DNA from: an uncultured Clostridium sp.
GTDB lineage: Bacteria > Bacillota_I > Bacilli_A > Acholeplasmatales > Anaeroplasmataceae
Length of the DNA stretch: 43,378 nucleotides
Assembly (NCBI GenBank): GCA_946540005.1
Contig: CAMNHY010000009.1
Location: forward strand, 1-43,378
Direction of reading: 5' to 3'
A model generated the notes under the pieces. It was not told where the DNA came from. It did no database searches and was given only the letters and a program-made list of their open reading frames with translations. The translations under genes were made by a program, and so were the position numbers. Shown here piece by piece: positions 1-9,278 of this stretch; position 1 is the first letter of the stretch; each line of letters starts with the position of its first letter.

Positions 1-20
1 TTTGTTCAGTTTTCAAAGAC
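1..20 (-). promoter_or_regulatory. rRNA operon leader boxA-like sequence, runs off left edge
   Basis: Read on the minus strand, bases 20-1 give CTTTGAAAACTGAACAAA after GT. This closely matches the boxA-type leader/spacer element found next to 16S and 23S genes in Bacilli. It lies downstream of the two strong promoters at 61-89 and 161-189. The rRNA genes themselves would lie beyond the left edge, so none is in view; the assignment rests on this element and the promoter arrangement. Confidence 0.6.
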
Positions 21-60
21 CTAATTTTGCTTGTTGATTTATTAACCAACGCGCTTATTT

Positions 61-89
61 AGTATATCACTCTTATGCTTTTAAGTCAA
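61..89 (-). promoter_or_regulatory. Strong sigma-A promoter P2 of putative rRNA operon
   Basis: On the minus strand, TTGACT (84-89), a 17-base spacer and TATACT (61-66). It is the promoter nearer the boxA-like leader at 1-20, and transcription would run off the left edge. The tandem arrangement with the promoter at 161-189 is typical of Bacilli rrn operons. Confidence 0.7.
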
Positions 90-160
90 TAATTTTTTAT
101 ATATTTTTAACTTGTTTTTAAAGAGTTTTACTATTTTGGTCAACTTAAGTGACCTCATGT

Positions 161-189
161 ATTATATGACTTTAGAAAGATTAAGTCAA
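161..189 (-). promoter_or_regulatory. Strong sigma-A promoter P1 of putative rRNA operon
   Basis: On the minus strand, TTGACT (184-189), a 17-base spacer and a perfect TATAAT (161-166), about 100 bases upstream of P2. The stretch 190-356, between this promoter and the end of rseP, holds no gene or convincing terminator that I can see. Confidence 0.7.
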
Positions 190-356
190 TGATTATTTTT
201 AATATTTTTAATATAATTTTCGATTATAAATTTAATCCTTAAAAAACAATATTTTTGACTTGTTTTGAACTATCTTCTAATACTTGAGCATATTTTTCAA
301 TTAAATATATTTAACAAATTTATGCATATAATTTTTCTATTATTTAAAATATCTAA

Positions 357-2036
357 TTAACGTCCAATTAATCTTCGTATATCGTTAGATGTAATATATA
401 TAAACAATATAATTAATAAAACGTATACAATTAATGTTAAATATGTTTCAAATTTCTTATTTGGTTTTCTTCTTGTAATTGCTTCATAAAGAACAAATAC
501 AATTCTTCCACCATCTAATGCTGGAATTGGTAATAAATTCATTATACCAATATTAATAGATAACATTGCTACAAAGAATAAAAATGCTTGTGGGCCTGCG
601 CTTAATGCGTTTTTTACCATACCAAATATACCAACAACTGAAGACATATTATTTAATCCAATTGTACGTGCTCCATTACTTGGTGCAATTAAAACCTTCA
701 ATGTTCTTACAACTAAACTAAAATATGATCCACATTCAGCGAGTGCATTAGATAAACATCCTTTAAAATCAATGTGATATGCAGGTTCAATTCCTAACAA
801 ATATTGTACTTTGACTACATTTTGCGCTCTTAATACTTCTTCACTATATGTAGTGATAGATTTAGTTGTTTTTACATCACTGTATGTTACAACACCATTT
901 TCTTCACTTCTAGATAAAAATTTGAAATATACTTGAGCAGCATCAACAGAGCTTAATTTATCTACAATATCATTCCAATTAGAAACAGCTTCAAAAGAAC
1001 TTTCTACATAATTCTTTTTATTCGCGTCCCACTTATCAACTCTAATTTCTGTAATGATATCTCCTTCATGAATTTTATCACCATCAGAATCATATTCAAT
1101 GGCTACCTTACCTACAACAACACCTTCAACAGAACTTTTATTCTCGTAATTTTCTGCATTTGCTGATGTAATACCAGTATTATAAATATAAACATATGGT
1201 CTAACTAATGAACTAGTATTTACTTCACCATTTCTCTTATAAACTATATTGAATGCAGGGTATGAATCTTCTTTATAAATTTGACCTAATTTATTAGAAA
1301 TATCATTCCATGTTTTTATTTCATAGGTCTTACCATTATAGATAAATCCTTCGATTTCATCACCCTTTTGTAATCCTGCCATCTTGAATGCAGGATATGA
1401 TTCTTCAACATTGCCTACAACATTAGAATCATAATTAGGTACACCGCGCCAAAAACTTGCGATTATACATAAAACAAGACCTAATATAAAATTCATTAAT
1501 GCTCCAGCAAATAGAATGATTAAACGTTGCCAAATCTTTTTAGAATCAAAACTTCTTTCATATGGTACTAATTCCATTCTTTCTGATTTAGAAAATACAT
1601 ATGAAGCATTGCTTAATACAGAATATGTATTAATAACACCATCAACTTCTAAATCAAGTTCAAGATCTTCACCATGAATTGATTTCAATTCTTTTCTTTT
1701 GCATATACCAACAACATCAGCACTAATTCTATTGTCTAGAATGATTTCTTTAACATTCCCAGATTCATCTAAATTTATACCTAATTCTTTATCTAAATCA
1801 ATATATAAATCAGATTCATTTCCATCAACCATTTGAACATATCCACCAAGTGGTATCCAACGAAGTGAAATAGTAGTTTCATCTTTTTGCCATTGTTTTA
1901 TAATAGGTCCCATTCCAATTGAAAATTCACTGCATTTTACACCTGCTTTTTTAGCAGTTATGAAATGACCTAATTCATGAACTAAAATGATTACTCCAAT
2001 TACTAAAATGAAGGCTATAAAATTAACAACAATCAT
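357..2036 (-). CDS. rseP: Site-2 intramembrane zinc protease RseP/RasP
   Basis: Intramembrane metalloprotease that cuts membrane-embedded substrates such as anti-sigma factors and signal-peptide remnants. The zinc site HELGH is at residues 20-24 in the first membrane helix and the second ligand motif LDG is at 507-509, followed by a last helix near 530-550. A cytoplasmic insert after GGYVQM, as in Bacilli RasP, covers roughly 75-165. Two PDZ-like regions lie near 200-290 and 300-420. At 559 residues it is about 140 longer than typical Bacilli RasP, the excess being in the PDZ part. The ATG overlaps the TGA of dxr by four bases (ATGA), so translation is probably coupled. It ends the uppS-cdsA-dxr-rseP run, the usual Bacilli order. 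Confidence 0.95.
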   Translation of the reverse strand: MIVVNFIAFILVIGVIILVHELGHFITAKKAGVKCSEFSIGMGPIIKQWQKDETTISLRWIPLGGYVQMVDGNESDLYIDLDKELGINLDESGNVKEIILDNRISADVVGICKRKELKSIHGEDLELDLEVDGVINTYSVLSNASYVFSKSERMELVPYERSFDSKKIWQRLIILFAGALMNFILGLVLCIIASFWRGVPNYDSNVVGNVEESYPAFKMAGLQKGDEIEGFIYNGKTYEIKTWNDISNKLGQIYKEDSYPAFNIVYKRNGEVNTSSLVRPYVYIYNTGITSANAENYENKSSVEGVVVGKVAIEYDSDGDKIHEGDIITEIRVDKWDANKKNYVESSFEAVSNWNDIVDKLSSVDAAQVYFKFLSRSEENGVVTYSDVKTTKSITTYSEEVLRAQNVVKVQYLLGIEPAYHIDFKGCLSNALAECGSYFSLVVRTLKVLIAPSNGARTIGLNNMSSVVGIFGMVKNALSAGPQAFLFFVAMLSINIGIMNLLPIPALDGGRIVFVLYEAITRRKPNKKFETYLTLIVYVLLIILFIYITSNDIRRLIGR

Positions 2037-3181
2037 CTTACTCCTCCAAATTCATTATATAATCTATCTTGTATTTCTTTATCTAGTTTTAAAATATTTT
2101 CAATATTCGCTTCAATAGTATATGTTTTATCTAATTCACGACGAATTATTTTTTCAATATCTAAAAACTTAATTTTCTTTTGTAAAAATAAATGTACACT
2201 AGCTTCATTTGCAGCATTTAATACTGTAGGATAAACTCCACCTTTTTTACCTGCTTCATATGCATAAGCTAAACAAGGAAATCTTTTCCAAGATAATTCT
2301 TCAAAATTAAGTGTTGCAACCTTAGTAAGATCTAGTGCTTCTCCACCAAAATCATAATGATGAGGATATAATATTGCATATGCAATAGGTCCTCTCATAT
2401 CAGCAACTCCAAGTTGAGCTTTAATTAAGTGATCTTTAAATTCAACTAAAGAATGAACTATTGATTCTTTATGCATAATAGTTTTTATATGCTCGTAATC
2501 TATATGAAATAAATGATGAGCTTCCATTACTTCAAAGCCTTTATTCATCATAGTAGCACTATCAATAGTTATTTTAGCACCCATACTCCAATTTGGATGT
2601 TTAAGTGCATCTTCAGGAGTAACATCTACTAATTCTTCTCTCTTTTTATTTCTAAAAGAACCACCACTAGCAGTAATAATTAAATTAAGTATTTCATCAT
2701 GTTCTTCATTATGAATACATTGCCATATAGCACTATGTTCGCTATCAATAGGATATAAATTAACGTTATATTCTTTTATTAAGTCATTAATAATATCGCC
2801 AGCCATAACTAATGTCTCTTTATTTGCTAGAGCGATATTTTTTCTAGCCTTTATGGCATAAACTGTAGGTTTTAAGCCTGCACTTCCAACAAGTGCATTA
2901 ATAAATAATTCATCATTACCTTCTGTATATGATGCGATTTTTAATAATCCTTCATCGCCATACACTTTTTCAAAATTATAATCTTTAAAACTATCGATAT
3001 CTTCTTTATGTCTGAAGCAAACAATCTTAGGATTAACTTCATCAATAACTGTTTTCGCTTTTGCTAAATCATGACCAACAGATATACCGATTATTTCAAA
3101 TTTATCTTTATTTTTTAACAAAACATCAATTGATTGTAAACCAATTGAACCACAAGATCCAACTAAATATACCTTTGTCAT
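2033..3181 (-). CDS. dxr: 1-deoxy-D-xylulose 5-phosphate reductoisomerase
   Basis: Makes MEP, the committed step of the non-mevalonate isoprenoid pathway, from DXP with NADPH and a divalent metal. The N-terminal nucleotide-binding motif reads GSCGSIG at residues 8-14, with Cys where most family members have Thr. The ANKE motif is at 119-122, metal ligands D146 and E148 sit in DSEHSAI, SGGSF is at 172-176, and N213, K214 and E217 lie in the MNKGFEVMEA segment. Length 382 residues is normal. It starts 11 bases after cdsA and ends by overlapping rseP. Its product feeds undecaprenyl diphosphate made by the nearby UppS, so the cluster links isoprenoid and lipid precursor supply. Confidence 0.96.
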   Translation of the reverse strand: MTKVYLVGSCGSIGLQSIDVLLKNKDKFEIIGISVGHDLAKAKTVIDEVNPKIVCFRHKEDIDSFKDYNFEKVYGDEGLLKIASYTEGNDELFINALVGSAGLKPTVYAIKARKNIALANKETLVMAGDIINDLIKEYNVNLYPIDSEHSAIWQCIHNEEHDEILNLIITASGGSFRNKKREELVDVTPEDALKHPNWSMGAKITIDSATMMNKGFEVMEAHHLFHIDYEHIKTIMHKESIVHSLVEFKDHLIKAQLGVADMRGPIAYAILYPHHYDFGGEALDLTKVATLNFEELSWKRFPCLAYAYEAGKKGGVYPTVLNAANEASVHLFLQKKIKFLDIEKIIRRELDKTYTIEANIENILKLDKEIQDRLYNEFGGVR

Positions 3182-3192
3182 AAAACCAATCC

Positions 3193-4161
3193 TTACAATA
3201 ATACATTTGTTAAACTTGATAGCATTGTAAATACTACAAGTAAGAACATTGCAGCAAATAATGCACTATCAAATCTATCTAATACTCCACCATGTCCAGG
3301 GAATATATTACCATAATCTTTCAAATCATAAGTTCTCTTCAATTTAGATGCAACCAAATCACCAAGTTGTGAACAAATTGATGTAAATAATGTTAAAGAG
3401 AATAATATAAATACAATTTCAACTTGATTTCTTTGTGCTAAAAATTCAGCATTAAAGAAAAATGCTTCTTCTAATAAGGTTCCTTTTATACTTACAGGAC
3501 CAAATGCTTGAGCAAACATTTTTCCATATAATACAGCATAAATTGTACCAAAAATAGTAGCAACTAATGAACCACCAATTGAACCTTCCCATGTTTTATG
3601 TGGAGAAATATGAGGACACATTTTATGCTTACCAATCAATGAACCAACTACATATGCAAATACATCTGTTAAAACTGTAATAATAAACATATAAATAACA
3701 AATCTTAAACCTGTAGCTCTAAGACATGTAAGTGCACCAAATCCTACACCAGCATAAATTATAACAGTTAAGGCTTTACCAATATCAGCACCATCAAAAT
3801 CTTTATAGATAACTAGCATTGAAAATAAAAGTAGTGTGCTTAACAACATCATTGGTAAGAAACCAATATTAATATTTAACGCTTTAAGCATTTCATAGCT
3901 TATAGAATGATTATGTTGTAGTTTTTCGCCTTCCCACTGTGCTACAGTTGAAAGATAAATAAGTATTGTACAAATTATTATCAACCATTTTGAAACACCT
4001 GGGAATTTTTTCTTCTTTTCATACATTCTAATAAGCTCATAACTAGCTATTAAAGCTAATCCTGCCATTAATAATTGAAATAGTGGGAATAAATCATTTT
4101 CAATTAATAATGGAATGAAAATGATCATCATCAATAATCCTGTTATAGTTCTTTTTTTCAT
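3193..4161 (-). CDS. cdsA: Phosphatidate cytidylyltransferase (CDP-diglyceride synthase)
   Basis: Integral membrane enzyme that converts phosphatidic acid and CTP to CDP-diacylglycerol, the precursor of phosphatidylglycerol and cardiolipin. The protein is 322 residues of mainly hydrophobic helices. Its C-terminal signature SQLGDLVASKLKR, followed by KDYGNIFPGHGGVLDRFDS, is the family hallmark with the metal-binding Asp residues. Somewhat longer than the usual 260-280 residues, the extra being loops near 85-100 and 210-240. The start shares one base with the stop of uppS (TAATG), indicating translational coupling. Confidence 0.95.
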   Translation of the reverse strand: MKKRTITGLLMMIIFIPLLIENDLFPLFQLLMAGLALIASYELIRMYEKKKKFPGVSKWLIIICTILIYLSTVAQWEGEKLQHNHSISYEMLKALNINIGFLPMMLLSTLLLFSMLVIYKDFDGADIGKALTVIIYAGVGFGALTCLRATGLRFVIYMFIITVLTDVFAYVVGSLIGKHKMCPHISPHKTWEGSIGGSLVATIFGTIYAVLYGKMFAQAFGPVSIKGTLLEEAFFFNAEFLAQRNQVEIVFILFSLTLFTSICSQLGDLVASKLKRTYDLKDYGNIFPGHGGVLDRFDSALFAAMFLLVVFTMLSSLTNVLL

Positions 4162-4907
4162 TATTTGCTCTCCTTTAGGCCACCAAATCTTCTATTTCTA
4201 TTTTGATAATTATCAATTGCTTTCAACAATTCATTTTCATTAAAATCTGGCCAATATACATCTGTAAAATATAATTCAGCATATGCAATTTGTAGCATTA
4301 AAAAATTAGATATTCTAATTTCTCCACTTGTACGAATTAACAAATCAACAGGTGGCATATTTCGAGTATATAAACTAGACATAATTAATTTTTCATTAAT
4401 ATCTTCAATACTCAATTTATTATCTACAACATCTTTACAAATACTTTTAACAGCATGAGTTATTTCTTCCATAGAACCATAATCAATTGCAAGAGTTAAT
4501 TGTAATCCTGTATGATTTTTAGTCTTTTCTTCTATTTCTAATAAAGTATCAATCAAAGGATGTGGAATTCTATCTCTTCTTCCAATAAATGTAATTTTAA
4601 TACTTCCATTTATTATATCAGACATGTAACGCTTTAAATATCTAACAGGATGTTGCATCAAATAATCAACTTCTTGTTGAGGTCTTTTCCAATTCTCAGT
4701 AGAAAAACAATATACTGTTAAATATTTAATGCCTATTTTGTTAGCATATCTAGCTATATTTCTAATATTAAATGCACCTTTTCTATGTCCCATAGTTCTT
4801 GGTAAAAGTCTCTTCTTTGCCCATCTACCATTACCATCTAATATTATAGCTACATGATCAGGTACACCTTTTTCAATAATCTTTTTTTCATCAAATTGCT
4901 GACTCAT
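4161..4907 (-). CDS. uppS: Isoprenyl (undecaprenyl) diphosphate synthase
   Basis: Cis-prenyltransferase that condenses isopentenyl diphosphate onto farnesyl diphosphate to give the undecaprenyl carrier lipid for cell-wall polymers. The catalytic motif DGNGRWAKK lies near residues 24-32 with the essential Asp first. Further family motifs are YCFSTENWKRP, and RTSGEIRISNF with YAELYFTDVYWPDF near the end. I chose the ATG at 4907 (248 residues) over an in-frame GTG nine bases upstream: the GTG lies inside GAGTGAT, which serves as ribosome binding site for the ATG. A terminator and a -10 element precede it, so it begins its own transcription unit with cdsA, dxr and rseP. Confidence 0.95.
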   Translation of the reverse strand: MSQQFDEKKIIEKGVPDHVAIILDGNGRWAKKRLLPRTMGHRKGAFNIRNIARYANKIGIKYLTVYCFSTENWKRPQQEVDYLMQHPVRYLKRYMSDIINGSIKITFIGRRDRIPHPLIDTLLEIEEKTKNHTGLQLTLAIDYGSMEEITHAVKSICKDVVDNKLSIEDINEKLIMSSLYTRNMPPVDLLIRTSGEIRISNFLMLQIAYAELYFTDVYWPDFNENELLKAIDNYQNRNRRFGGLKESK

Positions 4908-4931
4908 TATAATCACTCATTTCTTAACTAA

Positions 4932-4937
4932 ATTATA
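4932..4937 (-). promoter_or_regulatory. Candidate -10 element for uppS-cdsA-dxr-rseP
   Basis: A perfect TATAAT on the minus strand, 25 bases before the chosen uppS start. The region 17 bases further upstream reads TTTTAA, a poor -35, so this is a modest candidate. Its position just after the frr terminator supports it. Confidence 0.4.
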
Positions 4938-4961
4938 CTATAATTAGAATTTAATTAAAAG

Positions 4962-4982
4962 AAAAAAGGTGCCTTGGCACCC
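4962..4982 (-). terminator. Intrinsic terminator after frr
   Basis: On the minus strand GGTGCC-AA-GGCACC (arms 4976-4981 and 4968-4973) is followed by six T residues (4967-4962). It lies 18 bases beyond the frr stop and separates pyrH-frr from uppS. Confidence 0.85.
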
Positions 4983-4999
4983 TTTCATTAATGAAATTA

Positions 5000-5554
5000 T
5001 TAGAAAGACATTAATTCTTTACTCTTAATATCTACAACTTTTTCAACTTCAGCAATATATTTATCAGTTAATTTTTGAACATCATCTTTATATGCGTTCT
5101 CTTCATCTTCTGGTAATTCAAGTTTTTTAATTGCATCGTTTAAATCACGTCTAACGTTTCTAACTTGAACTTTGAAGTTTTCACCCATCTTTGAAACTTC
5201 TTTAACAAGTTCCTTACGACGTTCCTCTGTCATTTGAGGGAATACAAGTCTAATACCTGTACCGTCATTTTGAGGGTTAATTCCTAAATTAGAAGCATTT
5301 AGTGCTTGAACGATATCCTTTAAACAAGACTTATCAAAAGGCTTAATATAAAGTTGATTAGCTTCAGGTGATGTAATACCAGCAAGTGACTTTAATTGTG
5401 TTGGAGCACCATAATAGTCAACATAAATTTGATCTAATACACCTGGATTAGCTCTACCAGTACGAACTGTATTTAGTTCATGTTGGCATGAAGTAATGAC
5501 ATTAGTCATTTTTTCTTCATTTTCTAATAATAACTCGTCTGCTAATTCTGACAT
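5000..5554 (-). CDS. frr: Ribosome recycling factor
   Basis: Cytoplasmic factor that, with EF-G, splits the post-termination ribosome. The 184-residue length is standard. The N-terminal segment contains VRTGRANPGVLD near residues 30-41, the conserved tip of the three-helix bundle. QLYIKPFDKS is in the beta domain near 67-76, and the return helix carries NDGTGIRLVFPQMTEERRKEL. It follows pyrH by 17 bases and is followed by a strong terminator, so pyrH and frr form one unit, the usual arrangement in Bacilli. Confidence 0.97.
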   Translation of the reverse strand: MSELADELLLENEEKMTNVITSCQHELNTVRTGRANPGVLDQIYVDYYGAPTQLKSLAGITSPEANQLYIKPFDKSCLKDIVQALNASNLGINPQNDGTGIRLVFPQMTEERRKELVKEVSKMGENFKVQVRNVRRDLNDAIKKLELPEDEENAYKDDVQKLTDKYIAEVEKVVDIKSKELMSF

Positions 5555-5571
5555 AAAATCTTTCCTTTCTA

Positions 5572-6297
<726 letters not shown>

Positions 6298-6318
6298 TTA
6301 ATTTCTACCTGTTTTTGT

Positions 6319-6346
6319 AAAAAAAGAGAGGCAAAAGTTGCCTCTC
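6319..6346 (-). terminator. Intrinsic terminator after tsf
   Basis: On the minus strand a nine-base-pair stem GAGAGGCAA/TTGCCTCTC (arms 6338-6346 and 6326-6334) with a three-base loop, followed by seven T residues. It closes the rpsB-tsf unit. Confidence 0.9.
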
Positions 6347-6358
6347 AATTTGATTTTT

Positions 6359-7261
6359 TTACTTATTTAAACCAGCTTGAGCAGCAACTTCAGCAGCGAA
6401 GTCAACTACTTCTTTTTCAATACCTTCACCAACTGCAAGTCTGATGAATGTCTTTACTGTTGATTTAGTATGAGATAAGAATTCTCTTACTGTTTCCTTA
6501 TCATTCTTAACGAATGGTTGGTCTAATAAACAAGACTCTTTGAAATGCTTGTCAACACGACCTGGAAGGATCTTCTCACGAATGATATTTTCTGGCTTTG
6601 GCTTATCTGCCTTAGCATTTTCATTTAATGTTTCAGTTAAAATGATTTGAGTTTCTGATTCTACAACTGAAGCAGGAATATCTTCACGAGAAACATATGA
6701 TGGGTTGCAAGCAGCGATGTGCATAGCTACATCCTTAGCAACTGTTTCATCAGCGTTAGCTAATACAACAGCTGAAACGATGCTACCACCCATGTGCTTG
6801 TAAGCACCGAAAGATTCTGCATCTTCCTTAACGATTCTGTTAACACGACGTAAAGATACCTTTTCACCGATAACTGAAGAATCTTCAAGGATGATTTGAG
6901 AAAGAGCCTTACCTTCGAATTGGAAATTTAAAGCTTCTTCATCATTTGAAGCGTTAGACTTTACAAGGATTGAACCAATCTTTTCAACTAAAGCCTTGAA
7001 CTTGTCATTTGTAGCAGCGAAGTCTGTTTCACAGTTAACTTCATATACAACCATAGTATTACCATCGATTGCATAGCTGCAAAGACCTTCAGCAGCAGTA
7101 CGACCAGACTTCTTTAAAGCCTTTGCCATACCCTTTTCACGTAACCAAACAATAGCCTTTTCGATGTCGCAATCATTAGCTTCTAAAGCTTTCTTGCAGT
7201 CCATCATACCAGCTTGTGTACGATCACGTAATTCTTTTACCATTTGAGGTGTAGCTTTCAT
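6359..7261 (-). CDS. tsf: Translation elongation factor Ts
   Basis: Guanine nucleotide exchange factor for EF-Tu. The N-terminal UBA-like domain carries VKELRDRTQAGMMDCKKAL, and the TDFAATNDKF motif of the core, which contacts the EF-Tu nucleotide site, is present near residues 75-85. I place the start at the ATG at 7261 (300 residues). A longer frame starts with TTG at 7276, but that codon is part of the GGAGG ribosome binding site region, and the family normally begins just before VKELR. It lies 18 bases after rpsB and ends before a strong terminator. Confidence 0.96.
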   Translation of the reverse strand: MKATPQMVKELRDRTQAGMMDCKKALEANDCDIEKAIVWLREKGMAKALKKSGRTAAEGLCSYAIDGNTMVVYEVNCETDFAATNDKFKALVEKIGSILVKSNASNDEEALNFQFEGKALSQIILEDSSVIGEKVSLRRVNRIVKEDAESFGAYKHMGGSIVSAVVLANADETVAKDVAMHIAACNPSYVSREDIPASVVESETQIILTETLNENAKADKPKPENIIREKILPGRVDKHFKESCLLDQPFVKNDKETVREFLSHTKSTVKTFIRLAVGEGIEKEVVDFAAEVAAQAGLNK

Positions 7262-7279
7262 ATTAATATCCTCCAAATA

Positions 7280-8194
7280 CTACTTTGATTCTTTTGACTC
7301 TGTTTCAGAAGCTTCAGCAGCTGGCTTAGCAGCTTTTGGAGCTCTTGTCTTATTACCGTTCTTATTTACTGGTTTCTTACCATCTTTGTTGAATGGCTTA
7401 CGTGGACGACGTTCAGTAATAGCTGTACCATCTTTCTTAGTTTGAGTATCTTTTGTTAACTCTTCACCTAAGTTAAGGTTAGCATCTTGGCTGTCATCAA
7501 CCTTTTCAACAACACCACCATTAGCTTCGATAACAGCGTTGTTCATAGTAGCAGTGATTAACTTAACTGCTCTAATAGCGTCATCGTTAGCTGGGATGCA
7601 GTAATCAACATCTTCTGGGTCGCAGTTAGTATCAACAATACCAAATACTGGGATGTTTAACTTTCTTGCTTCAAGGATTGCGTTGTGTTCCTTACGAGGG
7701 TCAACTACGAATACTGCTTGTGGCATAGCCTTCATTTCTTTAATACCACCAAGGTTCTTCTCTAGCTTTTGACGCTCTTGGATTAACTTAGCAACTTCCT
7801 TCTTTGGAAGAGCATCATAAATTCCGTCTTCTTCCATCTTATATAAATCATTTAATCTCTTAATTCTCTTACGAATAGTCTTGAAGTTAGTAAGAGTACC
7901 ACCTAGCCAACGTTGGTTAACATAGTATTGACCAGATCTCTCTGCTTCTTCCTTAACTGCTTCTTGAGCTTGCTTCTTAGTACCTACGAATAAAACCTTA
8001 CCACCATCTTTAGTTGCTTCAAGTAAAGCCTTGTAAGCCTCTTCGATAGCGTTAGCTGTCTTTTGTAAGTCGATGATATAAATACCATTTCTTGATGTAT
8101 AGATGTACTTAGCCATCTTAGGGTTCCATCTACGAGTTGCATGTCCAAAATGAACACCAGCTTCTAATAATTGTTTCATTGAAACTACTGACAT
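7280..8194 (-). CDS. rpsB: 30S ribosomal protein S2
   Basis: Small-subunit ribosomal protein bridging head and body of the 30S particle. Residues 1-228 match the S2 fold: [20 protein letters not shown] at the N-terminus, [12 protein letters not shown] and [14 protein letters not shown] inside, and [20 protein letters not shown] near 185-205. Residues about 229-304 form an extra C-terminal tail rich in Lys, Ala, Asn and Glu ([20 protein letters not shown]), longer than the usual S2 of about 230-260 residues. The tail is probably disordered. The gene heads the rpsB-tsf operon, has a good ribosome binding site, and is preceded by a structured leader at 8235-8314. Confidence 0.96.
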   Translation of the reverse strand: MSVVSMKQLLEAGVHFGHATRRWNPKMAKYIYTSRNGIYIIDLQKTANAIEEAYKALLEATKDGGKVLFVGTKKQAQEAVKEEAERSGQYYVNQRWLGGTLTNFKTIRKRIKRLNDLYKMEEDGIYDALPKKEVAKLIQERQKLEKNLGGIKEMKAMPQAVFVVDPRKEHNAILEARKLNIPVFGIVDTNCDPEDVDYCIPANDDAIRAVKLITATMNNAVIEANGGVVEKVDDSQDANLNLGEELTKDTQTKKDGTAITERRPRKPFNKDGKKPVNKNGNKTRAPKAAKPAAEASETESKESK

Positions 8195-8234
8195 AAAAAT
8201 TTTTCCTCCATAATTTTATTTTGTTTTTTCCTCT

Positions 8235-8314
8235 GTTTATCATCATTGCTTATTTGTCATATGCACCGCCCCATCTATTAATATAGACGTACATGACGGT
8301 GAGCTCCGATAAAC
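8235..8314 (-). promoter_or_regulatory. Structured 5' leader of rpsB, candidate S2 autoregulatory RNA
   Basis: Between the promoter at 8337-8365 and rpsB the minus-strand RNA can fold into a closing stem GTTTATC/GATAAAC (8308-8314 with 8235-8241). Inside it, CACCG (8297-8301) pairs with CGGTG (8264-8268), a small hairpin TCTAT/ATAGA lies at 8274-8287, and GTCAT (8293-8297) can pair with ATGAC (8256-8260), giving a pseudoknot-like crossing. There is no terminator, so control would be at translation. S2 leaders are known in other bacteria; I cannot match this one to a named family. Confidence 0.55.
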
Positions 8315-8336
8315 ATGTGTTTTTAATGCCTTGTAA

Positions 8337-8365
8337 ATTATATCATAGCAAACTAATAATTACAA
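8337..8365 (-). promoter_or_regulatory. Promoter of rpsB-tsf
   Basis: Minus strand TTGTAA (8360-8365), 17-base spacer, perfect TATAAT (8337-8342). Transcription would start near 8330, giving a leader of about 135 bases before rpsB. Confidence 0.75.
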
Positions 8366-8420
8366 GCAATTTTGTAAAAATAACTTTTTTTATATGTCAC
8401 TTTATTTTGTAAAATAAAAT

Positions 8421-8452
8421 TTAAAAGACATACACTTTTAAAATGTATGTCT
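8421..8452 (-). terminator. Terminator after the lipoprotein gene 8459-9214
   Basis: Minus strand hairpin AGACATAC/GTATGTCT (arms 8445-8452 and 8426-8433) followed by TTTTAAATTTT. The T-run is interrupted, so efficiency is uncertain, but its position 6 bases after a stop codon supports it. Confidence 0.65.
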
Positions 8453-8458
8453 CATATT

Positions 8459-9214
8459 TTAAGCTATAGTTTTAGTGCTAGAAGAATAATTATATGTGAT
8501 ATATTTGTTATTATCTAAATAACTTTGAGCTAATTTGTTATCTACAGAAACTAATGTTGAATTTCCTTCTTCATTAAATTTATATGTAGCTTGTACTAAA
8601 TCAGCCTTTACTGGTACTGCAATAAATGCTGCAACAGTTGCTGATCCTGATGAATATTGTCTGAAGAACATAGGAACATAATAAATTGCAACATAATTAT
8701 CCTTATCTTCAACTAAATTTGAAGATGTTACACCATAATCATTTAAGTTCTTTGACCAAGTTGTTTGAACAACTGATTCAAATCCTTTAACGGCTGAATT
8801 AATATCACTTTCTTTATTCTTAATCTTTTCTGCACAAGTATTTTGAATTGTTGAAGAGAATGATACAGTTTGTAAATAATTTACAACACTATTTGTTGCT
8901 CTACCTTCATTTTCAAAATTAGATTTAGATACAGGAGTTAATGTGAATCTAATTGAAGCTTCAATATCTGTAGGTGCATATAAACTATAATAATTACCTT
9001 TAGATTTATCTTCTAATTCTTCTCCGCCATCATAAATCTTTGTTGAATAAACTTCTGAAAAAGATTTTTCTCCCTTATTTAGTGAAAACCACTTGTTTGC
9101 TATATTTGTTGCTAATGAACTAGTGTCAGCTGTTGATTCATTTTTTTTGCATGATGTCATACCAATGATAGATGCAAATCCTAGTCCTAATAAAATTATC
9201 TTAGTTAACTTCAT
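8459..9214 (-). CDS. Predicted lipoprotein of unknown function
   Basis: A 251-residue protein starting with a lipoprotein signal peptide: positive MKLTK, hydrophobic core, lipobox GMTSC with the lipidated Cys at residue 22, then KKNESTADTSS, a polar linker. The mature part is Ser, Asn and Thr-rich with alternating beta-like segments and no transmembrane helix or catalytic motif that I recognise. It should sit on the outer face of the membrane. The gene has its own promoter (9248-9276), a good ribosome binding site (AAGGAGTGA), and its own terminator. It is therefore a single-gene unit. I cannot assign a family. Confidence 0.8.
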   Translation of the reverse strand: MKLTKIILLGLGFASIIGMTSCKKNESTADTSSLATNIANKWFSLNKGEKSFSEVYSTKIYDGGEELEDKSKGNYYSLYAPTDIEASIRFTLTPVSKSNFENEGRATNSVVNYLQTVSFSSTIQNTCAEKIKNKESDINSAVKGFESVVQTTWSKNLNDYGVTSSNLVEDKDNYVAIYYVPMFFRQYSSGSATVAAFIAVPVKADLVQATYKFNEEGNSTLVSVDNKLAQSYLDNNKYITYNYSSSTKTIA

Positions 9215-9247
9215 AATAAAGTCACTCCTTCTATTTTTACTGAAAAA

Positions 9248-9276
9248 AGTTTAACATAAAATGATATTTTTTACAA
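9248..9276 (-). promoter_or_regulatory. Promoter of lipoprotein gene 8459-9214
   Basis: Minus strand TTGTAA (9271-9276), 17-base spacer, TAAACT (9248-9253). It begins immediately after the xerC stop codon. Confidence 0.55.
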
Positions 9277-9278
9277 TA

